Assembly: GCA_036172665.1 (NCBI GenBank) | Contig: CM069877.1 | Span: 21,229,001-21,293,000, forward strand | DNA: 64,000 nucleotides | Source of the DNA: Prosopocoilus inquinatus | Lineage: Eukaryota > Arthropoda > Insecta > Coleoptera > Lucanidae | Direction of reading: 5' to 3' | In this document: positions 63,490-64,000 of the stretch, piece by piece | Layout of the letters: each line of letters begins with the position of its first letter | Numbering within the stretch: the stretch's first letter is position 1 | Notes under the pieces: model-generated | What the model was told of the DNA's origin: nothing | What the model saw: the letters and a program-made list of their open reading frames with translations, nothing else | Databases searched by the model: none | Program-made: the position numbers and the translations under genes

Positions 63490-64000
63490 CACAGGAACAA
63501 CGCTAATACGTGTTGTTTCGTTTAAAACTATTTCCAGCTCCTGCTGCGTCCGAAAACATTGTGTCTCACATCAGAGTTTCCGGAGTCCATCCAAACGTCA
63601 AATAACATGATAGATGAGTAAGGATCGAGTAGATACATCACAGGAACAACGCTAATACGTGTTGTTTCGTTTAAACCTATTTCCAGCTCCTGCTGCGTCC
63701 AAAAACTTCGTATCTCACATCAGAGTTACTAGAGTCCATCGAAACGTCAAATAACATGATAGATCAATAAGGATCGATTAGATACATCACAGGAACAACG
63801 CTAATGCGTGTTGTTTCATTTAAAACTATTTCCAGCTTCTGCTGCGTCCGAGAACTTCGTATCTCACATCAGAGTAACTAGAGTCCATCGAAACGCCAAA
63901 TAACATAGTAGATAAGTAAATATCGATTAGATACATCACAGGAATAACGCCAATACGTGTTATTTCGTTCAAAACTATTTCCAGCTTCTGCTGCGTCCGA
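63490..64000 (+). repeat. Second 'ttgtgtctc' group, running off the window
   Basis: Repeats the order at 59,930-60,460 without its three-base loss. The last complete monomer ends at 63,883 and the window ends 117 bases into the next, which is of the catagtag, aaatatcg, aataacgcc type. The array therefore continues to the right. Confidence 0.75.

Larger units (their letters stand above)
1..64000 (+). repeat. 149-bp satellite array, whole window
   Basis: Head-to-tail monomers of 149 bp fill the window with no break and no change of strand. Unit starts were traced from 'tccatc' at 1, 150, 299 and 448 to 63,884, giving 429 complete units and a 117-bp partial. Summing unit lengths gives 63,883 bp against 63,921 expected; the 38-bp deficit is fully explained by small indels that I located individually. 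Monomer composition is about 39% G+C. Neighbouring monomers differ mainly by substitutions at a limited set of sites, and these variants recur in fixed orders that form higher-order repeats. Known biology: arrays like this are typical of eukaryotic centromeres, pericentromeres or other heterochromatin. Whether this one is centromeric cannot be told from sequence alone. The family is not one I recognise. Confidence 0.97.

Noticed and set aside
1..64000. CRISPR array
   Set aside because: There is no alternation of short repeats and unique spacers; the whole 149-bp unit repeats, and it is far longer than CRISPR repeat-spacer units.
1..64000. rDNA spacer, tRNA or other RNA gene cluster
   Set aside because: I see no recognisable rRNA or tRNA sequence in the monomer, and the unit is too short for an rDNA or 5S gene with spacer. 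A 5S-derived satellite would need an A-box and C-box, which I could not find.
1..64000. Telomeric or microsatellite repeat
   Set aside because: There are no runs of short telomere-like units such as TTAGG or TTTAGGG; the period is 149 bp throughout.
1..64000. Retroelement or DNA-transposon insertion within the array
   Set aside because: The unit count and indel tally leave no unexplained bases, and I saw no stretch that departs from the monomer, no long terminal repeats and no target-site duplication.

Overview
The whole window is one uninterrupted satellite-DNA array. I found no protein-coding gene, RNA gene, transposable element or CRISPR array. The basic unit is a 149-bp monomer of about 39% G+C, always in the same orientation. 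Taking the monomer to start at the recurring 'tccatc' (position 1), I count 429 complete monomers up to 63,883 and a 117-bp partial monomer at 63,884-64,000. An array this long, with layered higher-order periodicity, points to a eukaryotic centromeric, pericentromeric or other heterochromatic satellite. There is no coding sequence to place it taxonomically and I do not recognise the monomer, so I name no species.

Layout. Positions 1-5,640 hold a mosaic of monomer types with a local 4-monomer (596-bp) duplication. Positions 5,640-17,257 are a tandem duplication of a block of about 5.81 kb (39 monomers). Positions 17,501-34,360 are a second large duplication, of about 8.4 kb with an offset of 8,490 bp (57 monomers). 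Each of its copies ends in three near-identical copies of a 10-monomer higher-order repeat (HOR, 1,489 bp). Positions 34,260-42,250 hold 9-monomer and 6-monomer shortened forms of that HOR inside a third duplication with an offset of 3,870 bp (26 monomers). Positions 42,250-49,002 return to the 10-mer and 6-mer pattern. From about 49,000 to the end the array is more irregular, with short dispersed duplications and nearly all of the small private indels.

The monomers differ by linked single-base variants that act as type labels: head variants tccatcg, tccatcc, tatatcg and tacatcg; middle variants aatacg, aatgcg, aacacg and attagtg; tail variants gctcctgct, gcttctgct, gcttcagct and gcttccgct. 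The order of the labels shows the HORs. An indel tally (25 one-bp deletions of one recurrent class plus nine other small indels, net -38 bp) accounts exactly for the departure from 429 x 149 bp, so no insertion or foreign sequence is needed to explain the window.

The most useful signals are the nested duplication history, a gradient in indel density that suggests the repeat is being homogenised to the left of about 51.7 kb but less so to the right, a low-variation core with a dyad in each monomer, a partial CENP-B-box-like stretch, and CpG levels that show no depletion. I see no novel gene system here; the interest lies in the satellite itself.
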